Below the pieces are notes generated by a model. The model had not been told where the DNA came from and did no database searches. It saw nothing but the letters and a program-made list of their open reading frames with translations. Shown here one piece after another: positions 36,624 to 48,160 of a DNA stretch of 64,000 nt; positions within the stretch are counted from its first letter, which is position 1, and each line of letters opens with the position of its first letter. A program made the translations under genes and the position numbers. The DNA is from Paraspadella gotoi (lineage: Eukaryota; Chaetognatha). The DNA lies in assembly GCA_051294375.1 (NCBI GenBank), contig CM119267.1, forward strand, positions 15,726,105-15,790,104, given 5' to 3'.

Positions 36624-39600
36624 TCAAGCGTAAACGAGACGGAAGGTGTTCGTAAAACCGGGACCTTTCTTCCATCCATGTATGATGATAACGCTGTCTC
36701 CAGCTTTGACGAAGTTTTCATCCTTGCCGCGCCTGATCGCTGCTTGAATGCGATTATCCAAATCTTTTTCCCAACATTCGTCTCTGAGGAAAATGAGAAT
36801 TACGTTTTTTAAACAAAAATCTTAAAAGAATTGTGATCTCGCCTGACGTTACTATCAAAGAAAATTAATGAAAAAATCTGAAAAAAAAAAAATCTTAAAA
36901 CTAAAAGCATAAGGGATCGTCGCAATTGTTTAAAAAAAATGGACCCATGACAAACTTTGACACTAAAAAAATCAAATTTGATAAAGGAAAACTATGTTTT
37001 ATATATAAATCAATTAAAAAAAGAAAGAGAAAAAGAGAAGCCAAATCGTTTTCGGACGAATCAGCAGCGGCAGCAGCAGAGGCTGCCAGAAAAAAAGAAA
37101 GAAATCAAAAGGCAGCAGCAGAAGCAGCAGGAGAAAAGAGAGAAAAAGAAAAAGCCCCTGCAGAGCCAGCTGCAAACTCGTTTTTTTTTCCCGATGAATC
37201 AGCCTGGGGAAAAGAGAGAGAGCTACATATAATTAAAAGAGAAAAGAGAAAAAGAAGGAGACACAAAAATAAAAAAAATTTGTTTTTGATAAACATAAAC
37301 AAAACATATTTAATAACTGTCCTCACCCAATTTTAAGGACCTCGATGATGAGAAGCTGACGACAACAACGACGACCATGACGCCACTTATGCGCAAAAGT
37401 GTGACAGTATCGTCGCAAACGCTAAGCGATTGCGACGATAAAAAGGATTATGAGAAAGTTTACAGAAATTTTTTGGTATTGAAGAAAAATTAGAGATCAT
37501 GAATTAATATCAATTTATACAGTGAATACAGTTGCTTATATTCGAACTGGCTTAGCTTCCACTTACTTTATCCTTTTTCCATTTTTTTTCCTTTTCTTTC
37601 TTTTAGTTATATCTACAATTTTTTTCTTTGAATCAACGCAATCACCTCGGATTGGGATAATACATGGGATAAAGTCCACGATGCAGATGGGATTGCCTGG
37701 CCACCTGAGCGTGACGGGTGACAATTATGATGGGACAGCGAGGTCTGAAGGTGGCAATAACGTGGGCGGAGCGTCCCGTCGTCGTCATGACGACGATAGC
37801 CGCGGCATTGCACTTGAAGGAAGCAGCAACGGCGGCGATAGCGACTGTCATGGTGGAGTCAGTCGGAGTGGGGGTTTCCTACAAAATTTATTGACAAATT
37901 GGTTTCACAGATGATAATTGATTGAATATTAAACTCACTAACCTTCAATAAATCGTCAAACAACTGCCTGTGAAAAACGCAAGCCTCGGCTTCACGGCAA
38001 GTGTTCGACATGGTCGTGACAGCTTCAATCGGATGTTTCCCCTTGGCAGTCTCGCCGGAGAGCATAACGCAGTCAGAGCCGTCCAAAATTGCACCTGATT
38101 GAATAATTTTTCTCATTTATAACGTGTATTACGAACTTTACAGAATATGCCTCGAACATTCAAATTTAAAACCCAAAAAATATTTATCATTACATAAGAT
38201 TTGTAAAAGAAACAGCAGTAACCTCAAGAGTTTAAAATTTAATTTTACAAACCAGCAACATCGGATATTTCGGCCCTTGTTGGCCGTGGTTTAAACGTCA
38301 TAGATTCGAGCATTTGAGTTGCGCAGATGATAGGTTTTCCCGCGCGGTTGCATTTCCCATGCATCATTTTTTGAGCCACGTAAACCTGTGAAAAAGTACT
38401 TTCATCAAAAGCAGTCAAGAAATGACGATGACAAGCGATTTCATCGCAGGCGGAAGACGCGAGATTTCTAGCTGAGGCCCTCTAGCCTCGAGCCTTATTT
38501 CAATGATGTAACCCTATCGGCTGCTGATTAGTTAGTTTTATAACTACGAACTACTCAATTTATTATTTAAGAGGGGTAAATTGTGGATCTATGGAAGTAT
38601 GAACAATGAAGTCATAAGGCCAAATAGCTTATAAGAGTAATTTTATTTTTCATAAAAGTTTTTGAGTCAAGAAATTTGGCAACATAGGAGGTTCTGTTAG
38701 AATACGTCATAAAAAGCTTTTAGAACTTACCTTTTCCGCGGGGATTTCTATTCCCAAATCTCCCCTAGCAACCATGATGCCATCGGAAGCCTCGAGGATA
38801 TCGTCGAACCTTCGGACGCCTTCGTGATTTTCGATCTTGGAGATGATCTGAATCCCGGCCCCTTCCTCGCCTAGAATCTGGCGGATCTCACGCACAGCAT
38901 CACCGTTCCGGATGAACGATGCGAAAACCATATCCACCCCCTGTTAAAAAGTAAACGAGTGCTGTTTTCATAATGATTATTAAATGTATGTAATAATTTT
39001 GAATCAGACCTGTTCCACACCGAAAACCAAATCTCCGCGGTCTTTGTCGCTGACCGCAGGTAAGTCGACACAGGCACCTGGCAAGTTGACCCCCTTTTTC
39101 GAGCCGAGCACGCCACCATTTTCGACCATGCATTCGACGCCGTCGTCCACAACTTCTTTCACGAGCTGCCGAAAGTGTGAGATGTATAGATTTTTTAAAG
39201 TATTACGAAAGGCAAAATAAGGCTTACCAGAGAAATGAGACCATCATCAACGTATACTCGGCTGCCTGGCTTCACAACCTATGGAAAAAACGGAAAAGGT
39301 CTCACACAAAGCGGTTTCTCATTCCGAATAGGAATTTTAGAAAAATAAGGCTTAAATTACGACAGGAATGTTAAAAAATCACAAGTAAAAAGTAATGCAT
39401 TAAAAATTACCTTGACGATATTCGGATAATCCACAAACAAAACAGAATCATCGCAAACATCAAAATCTTCGGGCTAAAAAAAAAAAAGAATCGATTTACT
39501 TCTTCCTTATTATTACATTCAATTTTGATTCGCAGTACTTTGGTGGAGAGACGGATGCTGTTTCCCGTCTTGAGCGTCACTTCGCCAGAGCCACTCCCAG

Positions 39601-41018
39601 CAATCATTCCGGTCCTGAAATAGTCTAATTTGTTTACTTTAAAGTTTAAAGTAAATATTTTTTACTTGGGTTATAGAATGCCGTAAGTTCGCTCACCGGA
39701 TTTCGGGACCTTTCGTGTCAAGAGCGATAGCAACGGGGCGAGGAGGGTCCAATTGCGACGCCGCCTCACGGGCGTTGGCAATAGTCGTAGCATGATATTC
39801 ATGGGTCCCATGAGAAAAATTTAACCTCACGATGTTCATACCTTTTGGAAGAATTTTTTTTCTCATAAAGTTATCGTTACAACTTACATAAAATGTACTT
39901 GCCCGGTGGCCGCCAAGCAGTTAAGTAGGACGGGACGCTTAACCCAAATATATAGCATAGGGCTAAAGCCAGGTCCTAAGCTCTGGGACTGCTAATTTAT
40001 ACTACATATATTATAATAAATTATTCTCTCTTGAATAACTATTGAATATCAAATAACCCTAATAAAATTCAAAAAATGCTTTAGAAATTCCCGCCAAGAA
40101 AGCCGTTTTGAATTCTTTTTACTGTGCTGCACAAAATTACTTGGTAAAACGATCACATTTCCGTTATAACTTTTACATACAAAATTACCGACAAAATGTT
40201 TACAATAATTTTTATTATAGTATTATGATAATATCGGCATTACTCATTTTTAGAAATGTATATAATAATCATACTGTTGGGGGGGATGTATGATGGACTA
40301 AAATCCACCAACCGTTCATCAGCGGCCATTGGTGCAGGAGGCAAGTCATTCGCCTCCCAACCCAAAAGTCCGGGGTCCTAGCCTGGTGGTCACCTAGCAG
40401 TTAAGAGGGACGGGGTGCTTAACCCGCCTGTAACACGATGTTACAGCCTGATCCGAAGCTCAGGGAGTGCTTATAATGAACGGTTCTATCCCTAACTCAT
40501 AACAATTATTACTGTCTATTCAGTTGTTTATTTATCGAAGTTAAAAACAGGCGATGATATAAAAACATTTCCAAATTTTTTGTAAACAATCCAAATGAAT
40601 AATAAAATGACGCTAATACACAGTGACTTAACACTTAACATCACCAATAAATTAACCATAAAATAATGCTTAAGCCATGTGCTGACTCCGCTTTCCTTGC
40701 AGAACAATGGAGGAGCCGAGTTTTTAGTTTTAAATGATGGTGTAAATATAATATTATACAAATTACAGAATCTATTTTAATTATTTTTTCTAAAATTTTT
40801 ATTTTAATAAACTCACCGGCATCCATAAGCTTCTTCAACATTTCAACAGATTGCGTCGCTGGACCAATGGTACAAATAATACTGGCCTTTCTTGCAATGG
40901 CTGGGGAAGAATCAATGTCCAGCAAACACATATGTTCAAGGGCCGAATTTGCATCAGCAGCGTCAAGCTGCTGCGGATGGATAGCCAAATCGGACTCCAT
41001 GGTCGCAGAGAAGCTCAT
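36624..41018 (-). CDS. PKM: Pyruvate kinase
   Basis: Final glycolytic step, phosphoenolpyruvate plus ADP to pyruvate plus ATP, in the cytosol. Eleven exons: 41018-40817, 39841-39697, 39614-39539, 39473-39411, 39278-39228, 39165-39010, 38940-38731, 38385-38253, 38094-37943, 37878-37646, 36783-36624, giving 526 residues, the normal length. Motifs in order: [54 protein letters not shown], the catalytic Lys in [11 protein letters not shown], metal-binding [25 protein letters not shown] with [10 protein letters not shown], and [14 protein letters not shown]. The last exon is the allosteric domain end ([16 protein letters not shown]). Intron 1 carries SINE family B copies and intron 10 an M1 element. 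An acceptor-like TTTAAG lies 10 bases before the ATG. The symbol is the vertebrate name; an invertebrate would normally have one gene. Confidence 0.97.
36833..37440. mobile_element. M2 fragment followed by a complete M1 element
   Basis: Lies in the last pyruvate-kinase intron. CCTGACGTTACTATCAAAG at 36,842 is the M2 start, cut short by M1, which begins GGGATCGTCGCAATTG near 36,909 and ends GCGATTGCGACGAT near 37,427. Inside are the GCAGCAGCAGAAGCAGCAGG and CCAGCTGCAAACTCG segments shared with 19.5 kb. A Lys/Glu-rich frame here is a by-product of purine-rich DNA. Confidence 0.65.
39895..40505 (+). mobile_element. tRNA-derived SINE, family B: one partial and one full copy
   Basis: Full copy at about 40,290-40,505: TGGACTAAAATCCACCAACC, a tRNA-like head with AGGCAAGTCATTCGCCTCCC and B-box-like GGGGTCCTAGCC, then GACGGGGTGCTTAACCCGCC and a tail of ACTGTCTATTCA. 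A partial copy at about 39,900-39,995 starts inside the element (GGTGGCCGCCAAGCAGTTAA). Both lie in pyruvate-kinase intron 1. Confidence 0.75.
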
Positions 41019-42161
41019 TTTTATCAACTTAAACAGTCAAAATTCTGAATCAAATTTCAAAAAATATATCAGTCTAGTTTTCCATTAAACTGACATAAAT
41101 CTATAATTAAATAACAATTAATAAATTTTGATCCTTAAATCAATCATAGATTATATATATGAAACACATGTTAATGAAAAAGTATACAATAATACAAATA
41201 AAATTTCAAGCGTCTTGAAAATAAATCTGGACACTGGACAGCGATCATTATCATAAACGTATTTACAGAAGGCTTCATATTATAAAATGAAGTGGTGGTT
41301 TTTTTTTTTTGATCAGAATCCGTTCCCACCAAACTTCTCGATCGAATTTCATGAAATTATACATACGTATAATATAGAGTCCTAGTGACGATTTAAATTG
41401 AACTATCGAGGCGAATTTTGATATGGTGGACAAAAAACAGCTAATTTTTTTTTTCAATTTAAATTTTTTTTAATAGCATCAGGTGCATTGACGTCCTAAT
41501 CATATAAAGAAAACATTTTAGAACTAAATTTTTAATAATTAAGCATTGTTTGAAGATGCATGGTTTTTAAAACTTCCAATTTTCCAAATTATTCCAAATC
41601 ACACTTGAACTGCTGATGTTCATAAAGTTGAAAATTATGGTAAAGTAATATTTTTGTGGTAATAAATACGTTTTGTGGAAGAATAAACGTATGTGCAACT
41701 GTTCAAAAGAAAAACAATTTAAAAATTAAAAAAAAATTTTGACCATTTTTTGCCCCTTTGTGTGACCCCTTGGAGGGCCGCTTTCCAAACGCTTGCCGAA
41801 TCATCGATGACTCGAGAATATACTAAAGACTCTTTTGAAATGTTTAAAGATTCATATCAATAAACGTGTCTATTATTATTATGATTATTATTTCATTAGT
41901 TTCTATTTCAGACCACTTAGAGCACCATTATTATTTGCCATTATTTGTCATCACTGATGCCGCTGCCGCACCGCAGAATCCGCCCACCATCACATATCTT
42001 GGCTGAGGGGTCAAATATTGCAATTCGCCTTGATAGCTCTATTTGTATTCACATGGGGATCGTTCATACTAAATTTAAAAAAAATTTGGTCCAGCAGTAT
42101 TCTGGTAACCAAAAATCACCACATTTTATAATATGAAGCCTTTTGTAGTTTAATATACTTT
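41019..42161. other. Gap between pyruvate kinase and the multi-RRM gene, mostly mobile element
   Basis: Apart from the pyruvate-kinase upstream region (about 41,019-41,260), this gap is filled by the T1 element at 41,266-42,145, which runs to within 17 bp of the multi-RRM stop codon. Confidence 0.7.
41266..42145. mobile_element. TA-flanked inverted-repeat element, family T1 (reference copy)
   Basis: Ends are CAGAAGGCTTCATATTATAA... on the left and its inverted copy ...TTTATAATATGAAGCCTTTTG on the right, each followed outward by TA (41,264-41,265 and 42,146-42,147). Inverted similarity continues inward (GAATCCGTTCCCACCAAAC and relatives). No transposase frame is visible, so it is non-autonomous. 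TA target sites suggest the Tc1/mariner superfamily. Relatives are at 15.0, 31.1 and 49.9 kb. Confidence 0.8.
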
Positions 42162-45100
42162 TTAATCCTTTTTTTCAACAAAAAAGGGATTGGACCAGAA
42201 AACTTCAACATTAAAATTCTGTTTTTTTAATCGACACAAAAACTTTTCCTTAAAGTGTTCGTCAACAAAATCGATCGCGATACGACGCGAATTTAGTTTA
42301 GCTCCATGAAGGTATTCCCTAGCCATGAGTGCTTCAGTTTGCGATTCAAAAGTAATCAGCGCTTGACAGTTGTGATGGTCAAAAAACGTCCTGACGGGAC
42401 CGACTTGTTGAAAAAAATGAACCAAGTCCGTATGAGTAGTATGCGGTAATACATAATCCACACAGAGGTGACGCGATAAATACGGGTAAGCGAAGGTAAC
42501 CCTAGAAGCAGCTTTTCTTGATTCCCTTTCAACAGCTTGAAACGCAGAATTAGCGAAGAAGTAGTGGACGATAAGTTCGACTTGATATCGCTCCAATTTC
42601 ACCAAGGGCCCGAATTCTGAGAAAAAACTTATTAATTCAGCATCACTAACATAAGGATCAACTCTCTGAATCCAAACTTTTTTGGAAGCTTTAACATTAA
42701 ATTCTGAGCGTTCTTCACTGGAACTATGCGTTAGCTTATCCATGCAAATTAAATGAAAATTGGGGTAAAGAGTAAGGAAGTTGGCAGTCAAATCAACTGC
42801 TCGAGAAACAGAAACGGTTTCCACAAAAGTGATTATTATATCACGCTTGTCGATACTGCTGTGTATTCTTTCAATTTTGCCACAATTTCCGAAGTCGCGA
42901 TGTATGCATATTTTTAACCTCGCCTCATCTTGAAACGGATAACCTTGGACCAAAACTGTCCGATTCAATGGATGACTTTTGGCTGAATCAGTAGACTTCA
43001 TATTGCCAACGGAATTGTTTGTCAGAATTGGTGGGTTTGTAAATTGAAGAGATGATCTTTGAACTTCTTGGGCGAGTGACAGAAGAGGGATAGAACTATT
43101 TTCTACACTGTTCATTAATTTCGAATCCGCATTACTATGAAAAAGAATATTTTCAGATAGTGTATTTTGGTTAATATTTACGGAGAGCTTATCGGAACCA
43201 AAAACTTTACCTTTAAAATAAGGAATTTCATCTTCGGAAATAAAATCAACTTGAATTTTCGAATTTATGAGAAGGGAACCTCGGCTTTCCACTAGGGCAT
43301 GAATAGCATTGTCTTCATTTTCGAAAAGAGCAACAGCGTAAGGTTTACTGTTATCGCAAATTACTTCATTTGGGCGAGAACCAAATTTAGAGAAAAATAC
43401 ATGTACCAATTTACAACTGTTGTTTGGAACCGGATACAGCCAGAGGGCTTTCGTTGGATTTGGTTTGTCTAATTGTATCCTAATTTTATGTCCATCAAGA
43501 TACATTCCGTCCAATTCCCTCGCAGCGGAAAGTGCACTGGAAATCTTATCAAATATAATTAAAGCAGATTGTGATCCATGTTGCAAATCTATTCTTATTA
43601 TGTTTCCATAAGGTTTAAAAACGCGACGAATTTGACGTCGCAATGTATTGATATTCAAATTATGAATGGTTATTTTACGCGAAGCATCTTGATTATATTC
43701 GTCTATGCAATCATAATTATTTCGTGGTCTTTTATCCTGAAATAATTTCTTAAATTCTTCAGTAACATAATCAATTCTAATACCGAAATAATTAGTTTTT
43801 TTAATACTTTCAAACGCCATGACGGACTCGTTTTGGTCACAAAACGTAAGAACGCCATGATCTTGATTACAATCTAAGTTTTTCACTGGTCCAAATTCAC
43901 TTAATTTAATCCCAATATTATCAGCAGAGTAACTTCCAACGTTCCCAATCCACAAATAAATACTACTTTTGTTAACTGCTGGCTTCAAATTGCCATATGG
44001 GAGACCATTAGTTAAAAGTTTAGACACTGAAATTTCATTTAGAAAATACACTAAAGCATATTCATTAAATTTATCAACATGAAAGACGTTGCCATACCTC
44101 TCGAATATGCACTTGGTTTCGGCAGAAGAACATTCAGGTTTTAAGCCCTGTACAAATAATTTTCGAGTAGGCGTTATTACTTTTAGGACTGTCGAAGGTA
44201 TATTAAAAAGCTGAATATTCTGTTCTTTTTTATCATGAGAAATCATGTCGATATGTAATGTGTGTCCAGGGGCTAACTCCATATCCCTTAACTTGTCCAC
44301 CGCAAAAAAGGCTACAGCGATATTTTTATATTCAACAACACTCACATTTGCTTTCGCATCAAATACAGTTCTCATAACGTCTCCAAAAGAGTGGATAATA
44401 TTTAAAAATATTTCTTCAGAAATGGTAGCAGGAATGTTACTAATCCAAAGTAAATTTCCAAAATCTTCCATGCAAAATTCGACATTTATCTGGGAACCCA
44501 TCAATTCGGAGTCATTTGCGTTCGCCACAGCGGCGAACGCCGATTTTATGTCTGCATAATAGATATATCCTCTATCTAATGCCATATTTATCGGTTTAAT
44601 CTCAACGGCAGTAATAGTGCCATAAAGATCAAATGCATTTTTAAGCTCGGTCTGGGAAACCCCCGGCGGAATAGGATAAATTTTAATAACTCGAGAAATT
44701 TCAGCCAATTTTGTAGATTTCTGGACAATATTTTTTAGCATTTTCATTTGAGTTTCACTCGGTTTTTTACCTTGAGTACCATAAGAGAGCTTTAAAATTT
44801 CTGAACCCAAGCGTTTTCCATTCATGTACTTTATAATTTGAGCTACAACGACAGGATTTTCAAAGAAAATGAAGACCATCTTCGATGAGACTTTATTCAT
44901 TTGATCCAAAAGTTTCATTTTAACATTCCGTATTTCTCCGAAGGAACTAAAGATTTCCCGGATCTCCATATCAGATATACCAATGTCGATTCGAGAAATA
45001 TGCAAACAACTAGTTGCATTGCTAACATCTACAACAGTTTCAATATCCATATTCAACATGGATGGTGTTAACGAGGCTGAGGATGAAGTCATTGAATCCA

Positions 45101-46856
45101 TTAATGGTTTTAATGACAAAGTTCCCCTATCTGAGAGATTACCCTTTTTTTCAATTGATACCGAATTTTTTTTTAGGTTCGATTGACGAGATCCATTGAA
45201 TTTGTCATTTTCCTTATTCAATCTTCCCAATTCCTTAGTTTCATCATATTTTACACCGCTTTCATCAATATTCTTTCCGTTCACATCGGCTCTTTTCGCT
45301 ACAGGATGAGCTCCGAGAGAAAATTCCTCCATGCTGTTGTCAGAGTCTGTCACATATTTCTCCTTGAATAAATCTTCGTCGCTTTTGTCGAACTTTCCAT
45401 AAAAATGAGCCAAGAACCCCTCAGAAGTATAGTCCGCCAGAAAAGTCATTCCGCGCCACTTAGATCCGTGAAGAGTATGGAATGCGTTCATGGAACTTTC
45501 GATCGATAAAAAGGTTATCAATGCCTCCGGCCTGCACGGGGCTATCTTCAGGTCCCCGACGGGTCCAAATTGGGAAACGAACAACCGCTCTAATTCAGAT
45601 TCGTTGGGTCGCGGTTCCGGGGGATTAAACCTAATCCAGATAGTTTTAGAGGTTCGCTGTGGTGGAGCAAATGATAGTTTCAAATTTTCATAATTAAACC
45701 GACGGGAAAGTGGACTTGCGATTGCGACCACAACCGATGAAATACTCTCGTACTCGATCGTAATAGAAGAGTTGCCAGTGTCGCCGAAATCGCAACTTAA
45801 TATTGTGCCAAATCGGACGAAGAACGACCGAAGCGACTCGGGATCTGGAGGTCTCGCGAAATTCTCAATCAGCAATGTCTTGGTTGCCCACGGATGGCTC
45901 TCATTCATTGGCATGTTTTCGGCTTTAGCTCTTTGTGATCGCGTCAAGCAAAAAATAGATTTTTCATTGCAAGTGGAATCCGCTTGGCTAGAAATTCTAG
46001 CCCTTTTTGCCGGAGAAACGTTATCCTTGCTCTGCGAGTCCGGAAAATCCGCTTCATTCGGCCGTGATCCGGGAGAAGACTCACGAAACCTATTGTAGTC
46101 AATTACCGAAGCTGGCTTTTGTCCCTCGTCCTTTGCCAAAGTCTTTGAGGACCGTCCTGAGTGAGTGGCGTCTGACGTGCGTGTTCGAGCAAAGCTTAGG
46201 GAAAGAGTAGTCACTGATGAAGGTGGATGAACGGGTGAAGAAATTGATTTGGATTTGGTGTCCGCGGATAAAATGAAAGGGAAAGGCGCTTGGCGCGATT
46301 GTGAAAGATCCTGAGAATGAGATTGAGAACCTTTGGTGGTCTGGGACAACGAAATATCTGGAACGACGTCGAGCGGTGGTATTCGAAGAGGAGACGGATC
46401 GTCCTCGGTAAAGAAACAAGGGTATTTTAACCGTTCCGATTGCAGATTTTGACTAATAGATCGAGATGCCGAATGAGTTTCGTCGGGGCAAAAAATTGAC
46501 AAATTCTTGGCAAAATGAAAAATAGGAGAATGAAGAGATGTTGGTAATAATGAGGGCAGGGGTAAAGAAGGCGGGGGTAAAGAAGGAGGCGGCAAGGCAG
46601 GCGGTGGCAGGGAAGGGGGACGAAGTGGAGGTGGGCACGGTAGAGCTGGAGCTACCGAAATAGGACTGTCATCTTCGACGGATGGAGATGGATTTGAAAT
46701 TGTACTCGTCTGTGAAATTTCTTCACCTCCGTAATTCTTGAGTTGTTGTGAAGCGAGGTATTTGTCACGAAAAATCCCCCGCGAGAACCAGATGGGTTTT
46801 TCTGTAAGACAAATTTTAGATTGCCAGTTACAAAAGAAACAAGTTTGAGCAAACAA
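42162..46856 (-). CDS. Giant intronless protein with about twelve RRM-like domains
   Basis: One open frame of 1,564 codons. After a Pro-rich region (about residues 70-115) and a Ser-rich stretch come roughly twelve RRM-shaped units from about residue 298 to the end. Each has an RNP2-like start (TLLIENF, TIWIRFN, CLHISRI, VIKIYPI, LLWISNI, KLFVQGL, IYLWIGN, KITIHNL, ALWLYPV, TVLVQGY, KVWIQRV, HLCVDYV), an xxFxxFG turn and an RNP1-like strand (ALITF, ALIIF). Aromatic RNP residues are often lost, so some units may bind protein rather than RNA. Several end in a shared tail (DYTSEGFLAHF, DYVTEEFKKLF, DFISEDEIPYF, DFVDEHFKEKF), showing internal duplication. The closest known architecture is Spen-like, but no SPOC domain is visible. 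The first 20 or so codons are doubtful: a good acceptor (GTCTTACAG|AAAAACCC) lies inside the frame near 46,803, and the start lies in repeated DNA. Confidence 0.8.
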   Translation of the reverse strand: MFAQTCFFCNWQSKICLTEKPIWFSRGIFRDKYLASQQLKNYGGEEISQTSTISNPSPSVEDDSPISVAPALPCPPPLRPPSLPPPALPPPSLPPPSLPLPSLLPTSLHSPIFHFAKNLSIFCPDETHSASRSISQNLQSERLKYPCFFTEDDPSPLRIPPLDVVPDISLSQTTKGSQSHSQDLSQSRQAPFPFILSADTKSKSISSPVHPPSSVTTLSLSFARTRTSDATHSGRSSKTLAKDEGQKPASVIDYNRFRESSPGSRPNEADFPDSQSKDNVSPAKRARISSQADSTCNEKSIFCLTRSQRAKAENMPMNESHPWATKTLLIENFARPPDPESLRSFFVRFGTILSCDFGDTGNSSITIEYESISSVVVAIASPLSRRFNYENLKLSFAPPQRTSKTIWIRFNPPEPRPNESELERLFVSQFGPVGDLKIAPCRPEALITFLSIESSMNAFHTLHGSKWRGMTFLADYTSEGFLAHFYGKFDKSDEDLFKEKYVTDSDNSMEEFSLGAHPVAKRADVNGKNIDESGVKYDETKELGRLNKENDKFNGSRQSNLKKNSVSIEKKGNLSDRGTLSLKPLMDSMTSSSASLTPSMLNMDIETVVDVSNATSCLHISRIDIGISDMEIREIFSSFGEIRNVKMKLLDQMNKVSSKMVFIFFENPVVVAQIIKYMNGKRLGSEILKLSYGTQGKKPSETQMKMLKNIVQKSTKLAEISRVIKIYPIPPGVSQTELKNAFDLYGTITAVEIKPINMALDRGYIYYADIKSAFAAVANANDSELMGSQINVEFCMEDFGNLLWISNIPATISEEIFLNIIHSFGDVMRTVFDAKANVSVVEYKNIAVAFFAVDKLRDMELAPGHTLHIDMISHDKKEQNIQLFNIPSTVLKVITPTRKLFVQGLKPECSSAETKCIFERYGNVFHVDKFNEYALVYFLNEISVSKLLTNGLPYGNLKPAVNKSSIYLWIGNVGSYSADNIGIKLSEFGPVKNLDCNQDHGVLTFCDQNESVMAFESIKKTNYFGIRIDYVTEEFKKLFQDKRPRNNYDCIDEYNQDASRKITIHNLNINTLRRQIRRVFKPYGNIIRIDLQHGSQSALIIFDKISSALSAARELDGMYLDGHKIRIQLDKPNPTKALWLYPVPNNSCKLVHVFFSKFGSRPNEVICDNSKPYAVALFENEDNAIHALVESRGSLLINSKIQVDFISEDEIPYFKGKVFGSDKLSVNINQNTLSENILFHSNADSKLMNSVENSSIPLLSLAQEVQRSSLQFTNPPILTNNSVGNMKSTDSAKSHPLNRTVLVQGYPFQDEARLKICIHRDFGNCGKIERIHSSIDKRDIIITFVETVSVSRAVDLTANFLTLYPNFHLICMDKLTHSSSEERSEFNVKASKKVWIQRVDPYVSDAELISFFSEFGPLVKLERYQVELIVHYFFANSAFQAVERESRKAASRVTFAYPYLSRHLCVDYVLPHTTHTDLVHFFQQVGPVRTFFDHHNCQALITFESQTEALMAREYLHGAKLNSRRIAIDFVDEHFKEKFLCRLKKQNFNVEVFWSNPFFVEKKD

Positions 46857-47605
46857 TGTCGGATCTGCTCACGATCATTATCGATAATTAATTAATTCAA
46901 GTTAATTAATTAATTAGGCAATTAATTAATTATACATTTAATTAATTAATTTGATCCGAAATATTTGTTTTGATTTATTAATTGACCGATTAATTATTGA
47001 TTAATTAATTGGCTAATTTACTAATTAATTGACTAATTATTTAATTAATTAATAGATATTGCATTTACATTTAATATAAAAATAAAAAGAAGCATAATCA
47101 ATTAGTGAAACAGGTTTTTTGTTTTTTTCCATTTAAACTCATTTCTACTCAAACGATTCCATCGAAACTTTATTTCCAGCTTAATCACACACTTTCCAAC
47201 CTACATACAAAATTTTAGGTCAATCACCCCATCCACTCATGAGTAATTGGTGTTCAAATAATGAAATATATTTTTTTTTGGTTTTTTTTTATTTAAACTC
47301 ATTTCCCTCGGACGATTCCATCGAAACTTCTGATGAGCGGGGTTTTCCGTCTCTTACTCACTCATGTCCAACACTTCATATCCAGCTCAATCACACATTT
47401 CCCTACCCAGACCCAAAATTTCATTTCAATCCATCCATCCAATCACGATTAATTGGTATTTTTTGCTAAGGTGGAACAGACGGACAGACAGACATTTTTT
47501 TGCATAATTTATCATAATTTGATGTTCTGACATGATATTGAGGGGGCGAACCGACGGACCGACAAAGTGAATTATCGAGTCGGGATAAGCAGATCCGACT
47601 AAAAA
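46836..47605. repeat. TTAATTAA-rich repeated block with inverted GTCGGATCTGC ends and an internal direct repeat
   Basis: GAAACAAGTTTGAGCAAACA then ATGTCGGATCTGC (46,836-46,868) recurs at 63,921-63,953. After it come TTAATTAA arrays (to about 47,050) and two direct copies of a unit (about 47,110-47,240 and 47,285-47,460) sharing GACGATTCCATCGAAACT-type and CCAGCTCAATCACACA-type sequence. Next is GGAACAGACGGACAGACAGA, and the block closes with GCAGATCCGACTA (about 47,590-47,602), the inverse of the start. This looks like a mobile element abutting the 5' end of the multi-RRM frame. Confidence 0.6.
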
Positions 47606-47666
47606 TAATGATTATAATATACTTGGATTTTTTCGCTAAACAACTTTTAAAAATAAAACAGATTTT

Positions 47667-47990
47667 TTAACCTTGGAGAAGTGGAGAGAAAACAATAAAG
47701 ACGTGTCCTCCCGCCATTACGGCAAATTGTCGCATTTCGTCAACGGTATCTTTAAGGGGCGCTGAATCGTGCATTTCCTCGCCGACAAAACGCACTCGTC
47801 CTTCATCGACGAAATCATTCCTCAGCTGGCCTGTGCCGCCGAAAAGACAATGCCCACTTTTCGATCGATAGACGACGAGGAAAGAACTAACCACATCGTC
47901 AGCAATCATGAAAAAATTGGAGATGTAACTCTCTACGAACAAACGTTCGGGAGAACGCATTATAAGTTCTCCCTCAAGAACGTCTCTCTT
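47667..47990. other. GC-rich island with open frames on both strands, identity unknown
   Basis: Minus strand: a 97-codon frame from 47,960 to 47,667 (LFGGTGQLRNDFVDEGRVRF). Plus strand: an open run from 47,673 broken by one stop near 47,763, then 104 codons from 47,769 (LADKTHSSFIDEIIPQLACA). Both look protein-like and neither matches a family I know. If the plus strand is right this is a disabled gene fragment; if the minus strand is right it is a small gene or an exon. Confidence 0.3.
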
Positions 47991-48160
47991 TTTTTATCTT
48001 TTCTTGTTCAATTACTGTTTCATAAATTTAATACAATTAAATCGATAAATGTGCATATTACTGTCAAAAAATGTAGCTAATAAAAATATTCGGAAATAAA
48101 GATCAATAAAAATGTATTAAAAGATAAATAGATGTATTTTTAAAATCAATTGAAAGTATT

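Noticed and set aside
36926-37336. 136-residue Lys/Glu/Ala-rich plus-strand frame
   Set aside because: It lies wholly within the purine-rich M1 element and only reflects base composition.
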